The notes: generated by a model not told the origin, from the sequence alone. DNA of 64,000 nucleotides from Siniperca chuatsi (GCF_020085105.1 NC_058051.1:25949455-26013454), one strand, 5' to 3'; counted from the first letter of the stretch, positions 1 through 15,100 are shown. Translations and numbers: made by a program.

Positions 1-3000
1 GACAACAATAGGGGTCTATGGCACAAAGGAATAAGCTATAACAGGCTTTGGATACACAGGCAATATTTGTTAGTATAATCAATTCTTGTTGATTTTAGTC
101 TTTTCATTGGGTTTGTTGACAATAATAAATATATAGAATATCACCAGACTTATCCTTTAACAATGTTTGACTTTGATATTTCATGATTCTATAGTACATT
201 CTTAAAGAGTAAAATACAAGTGAATCAAGTCTTTGTACAATATGGATGCTATGTTGTTGAATTTACATGTTTTCAATAAAGAAAAAATACAAATTGTTCA
301 AAATTATAATTATCATACATACCATGATAAATCAGGCTTGGATTTGGTCAAGCAGGTGTGTATTAGCCAAAAACCTCTGGCTGGAGATCATAAACCCAAC
401 TTGTATATATTTTGAAAAGCAGGTATATTTCCTACTTAAAAGACACCATCCTGATTACTTACATCACTTTAATGCTGTTGTAAAATGCAATTATAGTGTA
501 TGCTACATTATATGTAATGAGGTTGGAATGATTAATGTCATCTTAAAGTGTTTGGTAAACTTAATTAATTAATTCATAACAAAAATTAATTTGAGGTAAC
601 TGATTGGAGATGATGAAGGAAATGAGTGACCAGAAATGAGAAGAAGAGAGGGGCGATACAGTCCAAGACACATTGCAGGAGAAAGTGAAAGTAAAGAGAG
701 AAAGGCCACTTTTGACAGAGAGAAGACATAAGAAGCAGCACCGAGGCTGAACAGAACACAAGAAAGAGATGCAGGTGGTGGTGGAAGTTGAACAGAGGGA
801 AATTGTGAACAAATGTGAATCCAGGTGTCTAAGCTGTCAGCACAGGCTCTATTTATAGTCTGGCTTCCCGCTGTTGGAGCTGTCATTCTCAGTGTGCTCT
901 GCAGCCTGTCTCGCCTGCCGCCCGCTAGCCTCTCTCTCATTAGAACTCCACAGCACAACACACGCCGGCCACGTCAGTGGGCGCTCTGCATAATTCACAG
1001 GTCAGAAACTCATTCAGCAGTATGTTTTAGCCTCTCCCACACACACACAGGCACAAGTCACACATACAGTAAATGAAAATTATAATTAGGAATTATACAA
1101 ACATATATGTTCAAAAAGGGAAACGGCACAGCTATTAATTAACTGCTTCTCTCATGCATAGGTGTATAGAAAGTTTCCCTCTGACATTTGCTGACAACAA
1201 GTTCTTCCACTTTTCTGAGCACTGTGAGTGTCCCTATCAGCAGGCGAGGCTGATGATCAGTGTCTTTCTCTGGACGCAACTTGTTCCTGCTCCCTGAGAT
1301 GGTAATGAGGCTCTCCCAGCAGGCCCGCTGACAGCCTCCTGTTGTGTGGCCTCATCTCTTTTAGCACCGCACAGCAAAAACAAAGAGGTGGGTGGGTGGT
1401 GTCCACTCGACCCAGTGCCCCCAGTCCACCCATACCAACTGTGCTTCCAAAAAGTGCAGGCGTAAGTATTTTTCAGCTATGCAAATGCACAGGGACATTA
1501 AAATACACAAGTGCACCCAGGAACAGGGTTGTGTTATGAATATGAAGTCACAGAACACACATAATTTGATTTTATGCGTGCGTCTGTGCACCCTGTGTAC
1601 CCACACACACTACATACACACAGTGACACACAACTACCCTGCTGCTTTCAGGCGCAGGGTGCAGGTGAGAAACGCCTGCCAAATTTCCCTAGCTGGAGCA
1701 CTCGTTTGCATATGCAGATGTTAATTACCACTGGAGCTTGTATGGGCCAATCAGCAGGCTGCTGGAACAGCTTGTGCATTTCTCTCTCCCCCCAAAGGTC
1801 TCCGTTTCCACAGTTACTCCCCTGGCTGATAATAAAGATAATCACCTCCGATTTCCTTCATGGCTCATTTTCTCCTGCTCGCTTCTGAAAGGCCAGAGCG
1901 GCGCTGTCTGATTTTCCACGCTGAGCTCTTATCAGCGCGCCAGGGCCGAGGACTGGGGCGGGGGCCAAGTCGACACACCACCTGCCACACACTCACCAGA
2001 GGGGACAGATTCGTTCAGTCAGGGTCTCAGATATGGAGGGGTAATGAGTGCGAGATTATCCACCCGGTATAGTGTAATTGTGGTTGGAATAAAAGCCTGG
2101 ATGAGAGCAAGGTCAGATCAGATGAGCTCAGGTGATTGTTGTTATCACACAGACTGACAGGGTTGAGCCTGGCCTGTTCAGTTAGAATGAAAGCTGGTTT
2201 TCAAAAACCTTGAGTCCACTAAATCAATAGATAATATCCATGAAATATTTTCAGAATGGTTGATTCTAAGCCCTTCATGGTAGTTAGTACACCCTATTTC
2301 CATGATTCATGTTAATTTGTCATTACAAAGCAACATGTTTAAATTTTTACACTACTCTTAATCCATAATCTGTTGTCATTAAACATGGCCTTTTGCCCAC
2401 TGTATATCCATTTGATTCCTCTTAAAACAAGCCATCTGTTATGGGCCCATACAATAGATCCAATTTCCACTCAGTGTCTCTCTCTCTGCCACCCCCCTTC
2501 TTTCTGTCTCCGTCCTCGTGCTCCCTTGAATCCATTGTCCAGATAGAAACGTGCCTGGGTTAGCAAGGGCTCCCTTTCAGCACACTTCTTTGAGAATTAT
2601 TTAAGGCTTAGGAGTTTCTGCGAAATGAATATTTGATGTGGAGGACCTGAGCGTCTCCCGAAGAGCCCAGAGCAACACTTCAGAGAACAACTGGGGTGAG
2701 GTGTATAGCTCCCTGCTTCAAAACACACACACACACACACACACCACCTCATCCCCTTATCACCATACCAAAAAAACACTCCAGACGTTTTATGGTGGTT
2801 TATTGAATGAAAAGGTCTGCATCGTAAAGTCTGGAGGCTATCTGATCTGATCTTGGATGCATGTTGTCTGTGACTATTCTTTTATTTGCCATCTTCTTTT
2901 ACCCATTGGCTTAGTTTAATTTTCTTCAAGGTCCCTCACAATACTATGGGTGATATTTTTTCTTTCTGGAATGCACTGCTCATGTTCTTATATTTTCCTC

Positions 3001-6000
3001 TGGCTCTCATCTCTACCTCAATTTATGACACGTTGACAGGTTCATGGCATGGCATTAGTCAACTTCATGTGTTTTCTATGGCAAAAATTGGGGAAATGTA
3101 AAACAAGAGGATGTCTTTAGTTTTTTTCTGTTGCCACAAGAGTGCAGAGTTGAGTCATTCAGAAATCTTGTTGCCCTTTGTGACAGGCATGAGATGGTTT
3201 TAAAAGCCTGGTCCTGTAGTGCCATCTCATGGTTTGTTATGTGAAATAGCTTTGTGGTAAAAATTTCCTTGTAAAATGAAGTACAGGAAAAGTCTAAACA
3301 GAAATAAAACCACTCAGACTGTTTTGAAATGTTAATTTCATGTAAACAACAGTTCAATAAGAGTCATTTAAAAAATAGGCCTAATCCTTCATATTGTGGT
3401 AAAACAAATTAATAATTAATAATAATGTTTAACATCTGTTTAAACAAAGTTGTATTTGAACTTGATGTAGATTTTAATGTGGCCCCTAGAGACTATAATA
3501 TCAGTAAATACCGAACATTGGCAAAAATGTTATAACTGGCTAGAATTACCAAGTTTTATACTGAAAGACCACTGTTACTGCCGGCAGTTTGACTTATGTG
3601 AAAGTACTCCAGAGATGAATCGAACAGATACATGTAATGAGAGCCATCTGGGCAGCCAGCTTTCTAATGAATTAATCCCACAGACTTTATCTGGCCATGT
3701 GCTGCCAGAACACACACAGTTTATTATGTACTTACAGGATGCCAGTACTATAGTGGGTTGCTCTTGTCTGGTATCATACAAACAGCAGCATTTCATTTTC
3801 CGTGCTCCCTCTTTGTTGTGATGGATAAAAGAACAGTCCTGAAAGTTAACCATGTCAGGATATTTATTTGACATAAAAACAAGGACTGTTTAAATAGTGC
3901 TGGTGAAAATGATATGGTGACATTTCTTGTCCTTGTTCTTCTCCCTCTTTGTTTCCTTTTTTCCCCCTCGCTGTTGTGGCAAATAAACATCAGAATAGTT
4001 ATATAACTTGGACATTAAGGAATTTTAAATAATTGCTCAATATACTTGCATAAACTGGAATTACAAGTCAGAAGTATGTGGCAGTGAACTATGAGTTGTG
4101 AAATGCCTTTTGAAGTACTTAATGCTTTGGTGTCATTCTCTGCAAGTGGGCTTTCTTCTGCACCAATATTCATAGACCCATAATAGATACACTCAAAGAA
4201 AATCTGGATCGGGGATTTAAAGATCCTGGGGTTATGAATGAGAATCTCTGAGCACTCCCAACCTTCACAGCCCTCTCAACCTTGAGCATAAATCACTTCA
4301 AGATGTCTACCGAGCCACCCAATCAGAGCCAATTAGGGCTAGTTACAGGCATGTAGAGTTTGCCCTTTTCAAAAAAACAAGGGAAAGGACATGAGGAAGC
4401 TGGGGACAAAGAGGAGACTCAAAGGGAGGTTGTGGAGCGAGAAAGAGAGACAGAGAGAGAGAAAGGGGGGATGTGTGTGAGAGGACACTGAGTTTTGTTA
4501 TTAACATGCTCTCTCAGTCTGGATTTTCCAAAAAGTGTTGCAATTGTTGCTATGTTTACTAACTTTCCTTGCTTTGTTCTGCATCTAATCATATGTGTCC
4601 AAGACTGAGTATGCTTGACTGTCTGCTCATGCACACAGTACGTGCATGCGTTGTGCGTTAGGCTGGGTCAGCTGGTACCATGGGACTGATTTTATGAACA
4701 ATAGCAGTAGGTTTCCTCCAGAGGGGAGTGCTAAAGAAGAACATCTGTATGGCATCAAGGCAATGGAGAGAATGAAGGAGAGTTAAAGGTGGGAGGAGAA
4801 GGAAATGGAGGATTCTTGGCATTGGACTCTGTGTTTTGGAAAATACAACAACGCAGACTCTCAATCAATAAAGCAAGCAGGTCATGCATATTGGAACTAC
4901 ATGAATAAGAGAGGGAACATTTCTCCAACTCTACACAAGATTATCGAGACTGACTGAATTTGTGGCTTCAGGTGCGGCTTCTTTCTTTTTATTCTTTTTC
5001 TTTTTGTTTAATGGGTAAAGTGGGATGAAGTTCTTAACTTATTGCCTGGGCCGAAATGCTCTAACTGATCCCAGTACCATCGATTTCCTCTTATCAAAGT
5101 ATATCTTCATTGTTCACACGTTTGAGCTACCCCAGACCTGAGAGTGTGGGATATGCTCTACACTGAACAACTCTCCAGAGAATTCTGCAGAGGTCTGGCA
5201 GCTGTGTTACACCATGTTGTTGCCTCCATTTTGTCTTCCTGTGTTGCTCTTTCCACCCAGCTTCCTTGGTGAGAAACTGGACTCTGGTGCTGCCCCGCCA
5301 TTACGGTGCGGAAACACTTGGCCAGGTCTGTCTCATTTCACACGGCCTTACAGACACGGAAGGAAGGGCATCATGGTAGCACAAGCAACAGGGTTAAGGG
5401 TGAATATAAATACATTTCCATGTTTGTCTTTCAGTGGTTTGGGGTCATCGCTGGGTCTGTCTGCACACTTCTGGACACAGGGCAGGGTGGATGCCTGGCT
5501 GTTAAGACACATCATGCACAAGGAGAATGGCAGGAAACAGAAGAGGAATTTATATGCGGGAATGGCAATAGATGGGTAGGTCAACAGGATGTTGAGGGAG
5601 GAGAGGAGCCCATCAGACTGAATGGAGAAGCACCAGCATTGTCATCACCTTTCCTCCACCCCGTTGGTCAAATCATTACTGATGTCTGTGCCTGGGAAGT
5701 CTCTCCAAACTGAGTTACTCTGCATTCACCCTCCTAATCCTCCTAAAAAGAGGAAAGCCTCTCAACTTCCAGAATGTGTGTTGATAGTTTTATCTTAACA
5801 AACTTTAACAAAATTTATTGTGGCACTGCACATGTCCCATCCTGGCCACCAGGACTATTTTTGGGAACAGTAACAATTTAGCCACATGATCTCTCTTGCA
5901 ATGTTCTCAAATTCATGCATTTTAGCAAAATGTGAGCTTTTAATGTAACCAATATTACCTCCATATTTATACCTGTTTGCCTATAAAGTCACATGTCAGT

Positions 6001-8270
6001 CATGCTCCTATAATAGCTTCATCCAGCTGGCTCTAAGACTCAAAAAATACCAAAACCTCTTTTAAAAAAAAGCCAAACATTATCCTGAGGGTCAGATTCT
6101 TTCTTACCATGTGCTGATCCTCGTGATATCCTGGCAGTGTCCCCCTCACTGCACAGATATTCTTTGTGCATTTAAACTAAAATAAGTCAAATGTTAAGAT
6201 AGGGCGGGTAACTACAGGGGGGAGAAGGAAGGGAGAAAGAGATATAAGTTAAATCCGCCAGAAATACTCCCCTGCCAGGCTTAGCTAATCAGGATTCTTC
6301 AGCTGTAATCAGACACATGCTTCGCATTCAAATACATGTTAACTGTACTGTGCAAAGATAATCTTCCACAAATGAATATCATGCCAGAGGAGAAGTTGGA
6401 AGATGGATTTGAAAACATGGTGAATATGTCCACATATTTATATTACCCTGGCCTATTACTTTTAATCAGGTTTTCACTGCATCATGTTGCATTGTTTTCC
6501 TTTATTTCTGTTTGAGCAGTTTAAGGGTTAATCCACTGTGTTACACCCCTTCAAAAATGATTTTCTAATAGTGTGATAATGAGACAAAATTACTGCCAAA
6601 GATTGGCAATTGGATTTGATTCCCACCAGACCTATTTTAAATACTATTATACCAACTTTCTTTATGTTTGTTTCCACTTCTTTTGAGATGAAAAGATAAG
6701 GATATTTCTATGTAAAAGTGTGAAGTATTTTTTGTCTTTTATTAAATTAAATGAATAATTTCTAACGTCACATAACACGATCAATCACTCATTTATTAAT
6801 GACCACACACGACGAGGTCAATGGAATTTGCTTTCTGTACAGCATGGTAGGTAAGCTCAATTCAGCAGTGTCAGTAACATCTAACATAGTCAAACAGTGT
6901 CTTGACTCTCAATTTGTTGTGCTGTTTTTGTTTGCCAGAGTGTTAGATCTTTCTCCTGTTAAAATAGTGTCACTAATCCCAGCATATAAATCTGCAAAAG
7001 CGGATGTAAATCCCTAAAAGTCGAACTGACTCCCAGCGAGCATGTTCAAAAATTCTGGAGTTTTGTAATATTGCTTATAATGTGTACGTGCAAATATTAT
7101 GTACAAAGTAGTTATTACAAATATTCAAATTTTGAACTTAAACTTTAAAGTCTTTTCACTTTTTAATGACAGTTTAAACATTCAAAACTTACTTTAAACC
7201 TTTTAAATCATACCTTCAGTTTTATTAATTGTGGATGCGATTTCAAGGGCCCCTTAACAAACTTTAAAAAGTATCTGGCCGGAAACATAGAGGGTGACCA
7301 GCAGGAGCACCCGTTCGCAGACACCAGCCTGATCTTGGCTTGATTCAGCCTCATATGGTTGCACTGTTTGACAAGCAAGTCTCCAGGCAGTCCTCAAAAA
7401 CCCAGCAGCGGGACTGCAGTGCTTCCAGATGCGGTCTGCCTGGATCACTGAAACAGCACATCTCTGTGTGAACATGAACAGTGAACACCTAGCACCACAC
7501 GTCAGTGCAAGTTTGTCACTTTCTGCTGATGGGGTGTGATTCCCATATAGCATGTGTTTTGTCTATGATGTCAGTGCGTGTGTGTTACAGCATTTGAAAA
7601 AAGGCGTGTACAGTACATCTAAGCGTGCATGTGTACTTGTGCGGTTCAATGAATGACTCACTATAGGCTGTTAGTCATCTGTCCAGGGACACACAAAAAC
7701 CGGAGCCAAGTGCTGTGTGTGACGCCATGTGCTTTTACAGGCCTCTTAGCTATGTACATAACATGTAGGAGGCAGGAGAAGTGCTTCCTGTTTATCAGGT
7801 GCATCTTCAAAAAAGAGACACACTCAGCTTCTTTTACACCTTTCTACAAATCTTATCTAAGTCAAGCTGAAGCCTGCTGTGTTGTAGATAACTAGCATTT
7901 TAATTTCAAATTTGTGTTCAAATAGGAGTACTGAATCCACAAGTGTTGAGCCAGTGTACTTTCTTTTCATAGACAGACCACTGGAAACAGCTTGTTTTTG
8001 TACCTTGTCTACTAGAGCATCACCTGAAACTTTCCTGAAGTGCAACCAATGTCCTCACATTGCAGAGACAGTTACGCCACAAGTTCCCAACATTTTCACC
8101 AGGAAACAAAACTACAATAAAGATAAAGCTCAACAGGATGTCAGCTTTCACCCACTAACTCATTATCTCATTCTGGTGCTGTACATGTGCCCACACACAC
8201 ACACACACAGGGACAAGAGAAGAGGCAGGGACGGTCGCATTGGGGGAAACGGGTTAACCGTTAGAAAAGG
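1..8270. other. Intergenic DNA upstream of cd34
   Basis: No reading frame here shows a recognisable protein with matching splice signals. The open frames are short, and several are simple-sequence or antisense shadows. In human the neighbour upstream of CD34 is PLXNA2, but I see none of its exons, so it probably lies further left. Short (AC)n tracts occur near 1041 and 2723. A cluster of GATA-like sites at about 1828-1933 is listed separately. Confidence 0.6.
1820..1940. promoter_or_regulatory. GATA/ETS-like site cluster, candidate cd34 distal enhancer
   Basis: Three GATAA cores lie within about 106 bases: 1828-1832 and 1837-1841 on the + strand and 1929-1933 on the minus strand. An ETS-like TTCC core sits at 1853-1856. 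GATA and ETS factors drive blood and endothelial genes, and cd34 starts 6.5 kb downstream, so an enhancer role is plausible. This is motif reading only; such short motifs also arise by chance. Confidence 0.25.
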
Positions 8271-8285
8271 GGTGTGGAAAGAGTA

Positions 8286-8307
8286 GAGAGAGAGAGAGAG
8301 AGAGAGG
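8286..8307. repeat. (AG)n microsatellite
   Basis: An alternating AG tract of about 22 bases lies just upstream of the putative TATA box of cd34. Confidence 0.85.
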
Positions 8308-8324
8308 CCAAAGGAGTGGGGCCA

Positions 8325-8330
8325 TATAAA
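8325..8330 (+). promoter_or_regulatory. cd34: Putative TATA box of cd34
   Basis: TATAAA sits 155 bases upstream of the first ATG of the cd34 signal-peptide exon. This would place transcription start near 8355 and give a 5' UTR of about 130 bases. A GC-richer stretch and an (AG)n tract lie immediately upstream. No transcript evidence is available. Confidence 0.4.
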
Positions 8331-8484
8331 GAGCAACAGAACACAAGCCAGCCTTGTCTGTCCCGCTCACTTAGACCTCACAGGAAACTCCCAACTCCCT
8401 CGGCCCTCACACACTCGTTATCACTTACCACACTTTTTACTCTCATACACAGCCCCACCGGATTGCTGAGTCTGACCAGAGAGG

Positions 8485-8566
8485 ATGCCTGCGCCCGTGT
8501 GGAGAATGAATGGGCTCTGGAGAAGGATGGCTGGAGTTCTGGTGCTCTGCGCTCTAATGCTCAGCA
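8485..8566 (+). CDS. cd34: cd34 coding exon 1: signal peptide
   Basis: It encodes 27 residues plus one base. The hydrophobic stretch AGVLVLCALML is preceded by Arg residues, as in a signal peptide. The donor is A|GTGAGT, leaving phase 1. Three in-frame ATGs (8485, 8506, 8527) make the exact start uncertain. Confidence 0.85.
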
Positions 8567-9074
8567 GTGAGTACTCATAATTATAGATTATAGTATCTTC
8601 TTTTGCAACTTTGATTCACTCCAGTATTCCCTCTCTCCTTAGAAGGTTGTTTTCTCTCAGCACAGAAACTTGGGTTATGAGTGGAATTGAACTAATTTGC
8701 TGTCCCTTTGTTTTTGTCTCCAAGAGACGCAAACATTATAGTGGGCAAAATTCATGCATCACTATGTTTACATCATCAGTGGCTTTTTAGAGACTAGTTG
8801 GGGGGGTTTGCTTTGATGTGTTCTACTATGAGGTTGCACACAGATGCAAAGAGGCATGGTTAGCAGCGGGGTGGCTGCAGACACAAAGGGTCTGCTCAGG
8901 AGTGGAAAGTTGCAATTGAGAATAATTATGTTTTACATCCTGCAGTGCATCTGGGTGGAGCTAATGTGGGTTCGAAAGTGTGTAAAAAGATTAATTCCGC
9001 ACAACCAGCACAGTAGATAAAATAGATGAATGTATTTTTATATTAAAAATAGGATCAGTTTTGGTCCTGTCTGT

Positions 9075-9153
<79 letters not shown>

Positions 9154-12100
9154 TCATGTAGGTGTGTGTGGACTCCCTGGGCAGTCCACTCCAAATCAGT
9201 CTGAGGCCTGATGCTAATTGCAGGGTGATGTATGGCTTGGATGGTGTTGCTGCCTCGCTGGTTGTAAAGCAGGACTAGTTCTAGTTCAGCCCAATGTAAC
9301 GACTTCTGCAGAGCCATTAGGCCCCATCTATGGGCACAGGGGCGGTGGATGTTTGGAGTGACCTTGGGAAGACTAGAAGGAGTATCCCAGACTGATGAAA
9401 ATAACTAAGGGTTTACTTTAAAAGGGAAAAGATCATGAGATGGCGGAACATGTTCGTAGTTTGCACAATAAAAAGACACACCACAAACTGTGTGCATCAG
9501 CAGCTTAACAGATGGTAATTAGATCTACATGGAAATCGAATTACTCTACTGGCACTCCCCGCCAAGAAATTAAAGCCACAATACAGGGACAACATTTTAA
9601 GACATGACTAATAATCAACCATGTATTCTTTTTTTATTACTCTTGTTTATTGAAAAACAGCTATCCGACCATCTTATTATCTCTATAATTAGGATTTAGT
9701 TTTTTGCCATTCCTAATTATGATTAGCAGACAGCTTCTGATTTCTACTTTAAGAATATCACAAGGGTGTCGCCTGAAGTCTGCTGACCTGTACTCAGTTT
9801 TTTACCACATCCAAAAGCAGTCCTCCGATCACACAGACCTGCTACATTGTTGACAATCGTGTCCATCTGGCAGTGAGGTGTGAATTTGCAGAGGCATGGT
9901 ATGTATACATATGGCTCCAAAGAAACCTCTCACTTAAATGTATGCAATGGTTTACTGCATTTATATGCTGCCAGTTTTACCATTCTGTGTCGTTCATCAG
10001 CCAAGTCACAATAGACAATCTGTCTCCTCACTGGCTCACAATATAGGAGGACTATGTGGCTGCAATGGTATATGGGTCAGAGGTCTGGCCCAGATGACGT
10101 CAGTATTCATTTAAGACCCAGACAATTTTAATGTTTATGTTCCATCATGTTTGTCTTGATCTGCATAAAGAAGACTCTTTGTCAAGTCACTCTATCCCGA
10201 TAAATGCAGAGGTGCTCCACTGCGCAGCTCCTGTCTTGTTGTGTATTGTTCTCAGTGTGGAATCATTGTGTATTAGGAGGTTTAATCAATGCCACATTAG
10301 TTTGGTGGCAGTGATGTCATTAGCCTCACAAGGGCAAATGGGCGAGACAGCTGATCCTAGGTCTGTCTTAAAAGCATATTTTGTAGTATTTGTACAAAAC
10401 AGAGAAGAGCCAATGAAATGTTCTCTCTTTGTCTGATATTTGGAATAGAATAGAATTCCTTTATTGTCATTGCACAGAGTGCAATGAAATTGAGTAGCAA
10501 TCCTAACAGAGCATTCACACATATTAAACAGCAAGTAAAAGTAGAGAAAATAAAAATGTATTATAAATAAAATATATATATTTGCTGTAACCTATAAAAC
10601 TTCTGGATATTGCACATTTGCTGAATTGCAGTGGCCATACGTACAAATACTGCGGTTAGGAATAGATGCATACAAATCTGCGTTTGGAATGTAGACATCT
10701 GTGCAGTGTTCTATAAATGTAACTCTAACTATTGTAGTGCTGATAGTCACACAGGTCCCAGACAGTCAGTGTCAGTGTTTGGCAGTGTTCGGTTCTCGTA
10801 TGGCTCTGGGGTAAAAGCTGTTCTTGAGTCTGTTTGTCCAGGATTTGATGGACCTGAAGGACCAGAGGGCAGCAGGTCAAACAAATGGTGCCCAGGGTGG
10901 GATGGGTCTTTTGGAAACCATGGAAACCACCAACATATTTATAGAATCAGATAGTATACAATGTTGCTTATGGAGGAAAAAAGTTGGGTTTTTTTAGCAC
11001 TGGGCTTAGTCAAAGACTATGTGGCGTCACAATATTAGCCAGGCAGAATATATGTTGTACTGGCATATTGTAGGCTGCTGCTAAAGTCACTGAAAGGAGG
11101 AATTAATTCCAGTTGTACTTATCTAAAACTCAGTAACATTTGCAGCGGACAAACATTTTAGTTTAGATTTGTAGCTTAGAAACAGTGATTCAGGCAAACA
11201 AGAGTAGAAGGGTGAGTGGATGGAGAGACAGGATGAGAGCCTTTGATGCACGTGATTAGTGAACATGTTTACCGAGTTTATCAGAGCAAACGTCCTTCTC
11301 ATATAGAAACAGGACAGTCACTCAGAGTCCTCAGCAAACGAATTTACTTAATGCTCCCACTTCCCATGGCTGTCATTCAGTAGTTATGCAGGCATGCAAA
11401 TATGTAGTGCTGATATGGGCATGGACTGCAATGCTGGATGATGTCATTCAACGCCTCTTGGCTTATGTTATAAGCTTTCTCTCTCTCAAGATTTTGGGGG
11501 AAAACCCAAGCTTCAAATCTGCTCTGAAGAAGGGGAAAGACATCTTGTCTTGCTCATTTCAGCTTGTCATTTACAATGACTTTTTCTGTTGCTAAATCAG
11601 GGCCTCAGGCAGAGCTGAATGAGCTGTGACAATTACAGTTAGAATATACCACATACCACCAAGATATTCACTGTTTGGGCGATTCCAAATTTGGTGTGCA
11701 TGTTTTTGTGTGTGTTCACATGCGCAAAGCCATCAATGCTCAGTAGATATCCTTTGTATAACATTCACTTAAGTGGCCTTCGCTGATACAAGTCATTCAA
11801 GATGGCATAAACTGAACTGATTGAACACAAAAGAAGAAGAGATATAACGCACAGACTGCTGAGTTGTGTTACAGAAAATGTGAAAAATTGTCAAAATTAA
11901 AACCTTGAAAAGGACAGCACAGGCTTCACAGAGAAGAGAGGTCAGCATCCATATCTCCCTGCACACAAATGTACAAAATTTTGTTTCTCAGACAGCAGCT
12001 TCACTCTGCCAACATAAACATGGGCAGAATATTGCCACTCTTTCTCATAGCCCTCAGCTATTGACCAGCATTCTTTCAGTCCCAAGTTGTAATGGTGTTT

Positions 12101-15100
12101 GATTCACATCATCTGCTGGAGGGCGTGGCTCTTTTATATAAGCCTTGGCAGATAGTGGTCTTATGTCAGGCTAGGGTGTGTGTCCACTTGGGCCCAAAGT
12201 TATGGCTGAGGAGCCACGTGAGCTTGCAAAGTAATTAAACCTGGAGCCAGTGTTCTGTCAAACTGCCAGTTTGCTTCAGTGATTTCTACACATGAGAGAG
12301 CCAGGTCAGGCTACAGCCGAAATCATTCAAATATTATAACAAACACCGCCTGTCATAAGTGTCCGTTCTGTTACCTTGTCTGCTAGCCGATATTAGCACA
12401 ATCACAGCAACAAGGGGAGGACATTTTAAAATGTATTTTCTCTCTTTGAATTATCTTCATTTGAAGCCAACTCTTTTCCAGAGAAAACATATTAATGACA
12501 AGAAAACAAAGTCACTCTTGCCACTAATGAAATGATACTCCAGGAAAAGGAGTTGACTTGGAGAAATAGACCATCTAGCAACAATATTTACCTAGTGAAA
12601 CAATCTTAATGAAACGCAGACGCTGTGTTAGCATTCAAATCTTCCTTTTCCAATTACTGCTGTTCTGGTGAGCTTATTGTTCCTTGTTCCCCTGGCACCC
12701 TGCTGCAATTTTACAGCTGTTGGGTTTTACCAGCATAAAGGAGGGAAAAAAGGCCTCTCCTTCGGTTTCTCCTTCATTTTTAGCCCAGAAAATTTGGCGG
12801 GACAAGCAGCACTGAGGTGGAGAAACTCCAGATATCACTGCTCAGATGGAAATCACCCCTGTGTTCAGCTAATGAGAAGCCCCAAGATTACAACGTGAGT
12901 TCCAAAACGAGAACTTGGAAGCACTCTTGTGCTTCTTGTGTCATCCCTGCCTTTTCATGCCGGCTCAAAACTAAAACTTCAGCACCATCTCAGTGATCCT
13001 CCTCACACTCATTGATCCAAGGTTATGGTGATGTCATGCTGAACACCAGTAGAAAGCAAAGTGCGCATAGAGCACATAGTGTATGTTAGATAACCAGGCA
13101 GGGCTGTCTTTATGGAGGGGTATACTGTTTACCCCGGGGAATAAAAGCACTTAATGAGCCTCCGCTGAGGCCTTTTGACTGCCAGAATAATTGCTCCTGG
13201 TAATTAATGTTCAGTAAAAGGCATGACGTTAAATCCTTGCTTTATACTTCCTAATTGAAAACACAAGAATGTGCCCTTTTGCTGCTCTTGAAGGTCCTGA
13301 GTTTGGACACCTTATTCATTTGTACTGGATATAGAAACAGTTTCTGTGCAGGTTTAGCCATTATCTAAACCTGCCATATCTGGAAGGCTATCATATTGCT
13401 GCTATTATTTCTCAATCTTCCTCTCCTACTTTGTCTCCTGAGCCTCAATCATATCAGAGCCGGATTGTTTGGGGCTATAGGTTTTGATATCTTTTTACAA
13501 CCTCTCCCCACACAGTCTCATGTAAAAACAGCAGCTGGAATCAATCCATGGACATCTGCTGTTGCAGCCAAGTGCTAGTTCTGACACAGAGAGGAGAGGT
13601 AGCTACTACGGCCTCTTGAAGCAGCTGGTGTTTCCAGTTTCTAATCCGCTCACAAAATGGATGGCCTGATTTTGGAAACACAGGTTTAAAGTTTTACTGC
13701 CCAGCTGAAACTATTTTAATGAGTAGCTCCTATCAATCATAATGTTAACTTTTCATTCTTTGCATTCGCCCTTCTCAACGGTTTCCCCAGCCTACCAACC
13801 TTGTATCAGTGTACATGAAGGAAAGATAAAAGTTTAAGACTAATATTTTGAGTGAAATAATCACATCAAGCCACTATAAAACAGAGAACAGTCCCTGTGC
13901 TGTATCCCTTTTATAACAGTTACTGTGGATGTAATCCCACTCTAAGAGTATGTGTCTGTTTTCCAGAGCCACTGTGTTATCTGTAGCCTCCAGCATGCTG
14001 ACCTGCAGTTTTGAAGAGGTCACTGAACGCTACGTGCTGTGACAGCCACATCCTGTCCTAAGATGTGCATGGATAGCATTCCACAAACCTGTTGTTAATT
14101 CCTTTTTCTTTTTTTCCAAATCTATATCATGCTTTGTTTAAAAACACCAGGGGCGTTGGCAGGGTTAGTCAACTTTTGCCACCTGTCTGTGCAGAAACAA
14201 AAATAGTTCTCACGTTTGGGGACCTGAGCAGTGTATTCCTGGGATTTATTTTCTTTCTGATTGTCACTGGAGTAGCAAGTAAAATGGACTGTATTTGGAC
14301 TCCATGGTTACAGTTAGTGGTGTATTTTTTTTTTTTTCGTACCATCAAGGGGAAGTAGGACAATGGTATACTATGCTGTTCTAGCCTATATACAGACGAA
14401 GTGTTAAAGTGCTGAATCAATTAATTGATTAATCTATTAGTTGATCAACAGAAAATAAATTAACAATAATAAACAGATATGATATTTGATTAATCGTTTA
14501 AGTCATTTTGGAGCAAAAATGGCAAATATTAAGTGGCTCTGTCTTCTCAAATGGGAGGATTTGCTACTTTTTCTTTCTTTTTTTTATTGTAAATTGAATA
14601 CCCCTGAATTGTAGACTAGCAATGTAAATACATCACCTTTTCTGGATAATTCATAGATTAAACATTTAATTGGAAAAGCAGTCGAAGCTTAATTTCTCCA
14701 TCTTGGTTGGCCACTAACTAAGGCCACCTTATCTTAGCATTTCTTAGTCCCAGAATTCCCTTGAGGGTCTCTCCCCGACTGAAGGAATTCCTGACTTAAG
14801 ATGAAGTAACATTTCTCCTAGGAGGGAATGAAAGGAAAGGAGTGAGGAAGACTTCTGGCAGACATCTGGAAGCAGGGGACACAGATAAGTAACGAAAGGA
14901 GGGTGTGGCACATTATGACAGCCAAGGTGTTGTCTCTATAGCCTGGGTGGACGTCAAATGCAAGTCCCAAGATTTAGGGCTGAAGCTTTTCCCCCTTACG
15001 CATGGTGTCAGAGACTTCACATCTCTCTGACAGTGCAGCACATATGCAGGGAGGGAAAGAGCTCCCTAAGGAGACTTACTACAGCTGCTTTCCCCTGCTC

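Noticed and set aside
5214-5713. Two overlapping + strand open frames of 121 and 135 codons
   Set aside because: They have different frames over the same bases, no family resemblance and no splice partners. The first starts with a hydrophobic run that could mimic a signal peptide, but nothing follows it.
1-8270. Expected 3' exons of plxna2, the human neighbour upstream of CD34
   Set aside because: No plexin cytoplasmic sequence was recognised in any frame.
8991-9317. His/Thr-repeat open frame on the minus strand
   Set aside because: It is the translation of the (GT)n microsatellite.
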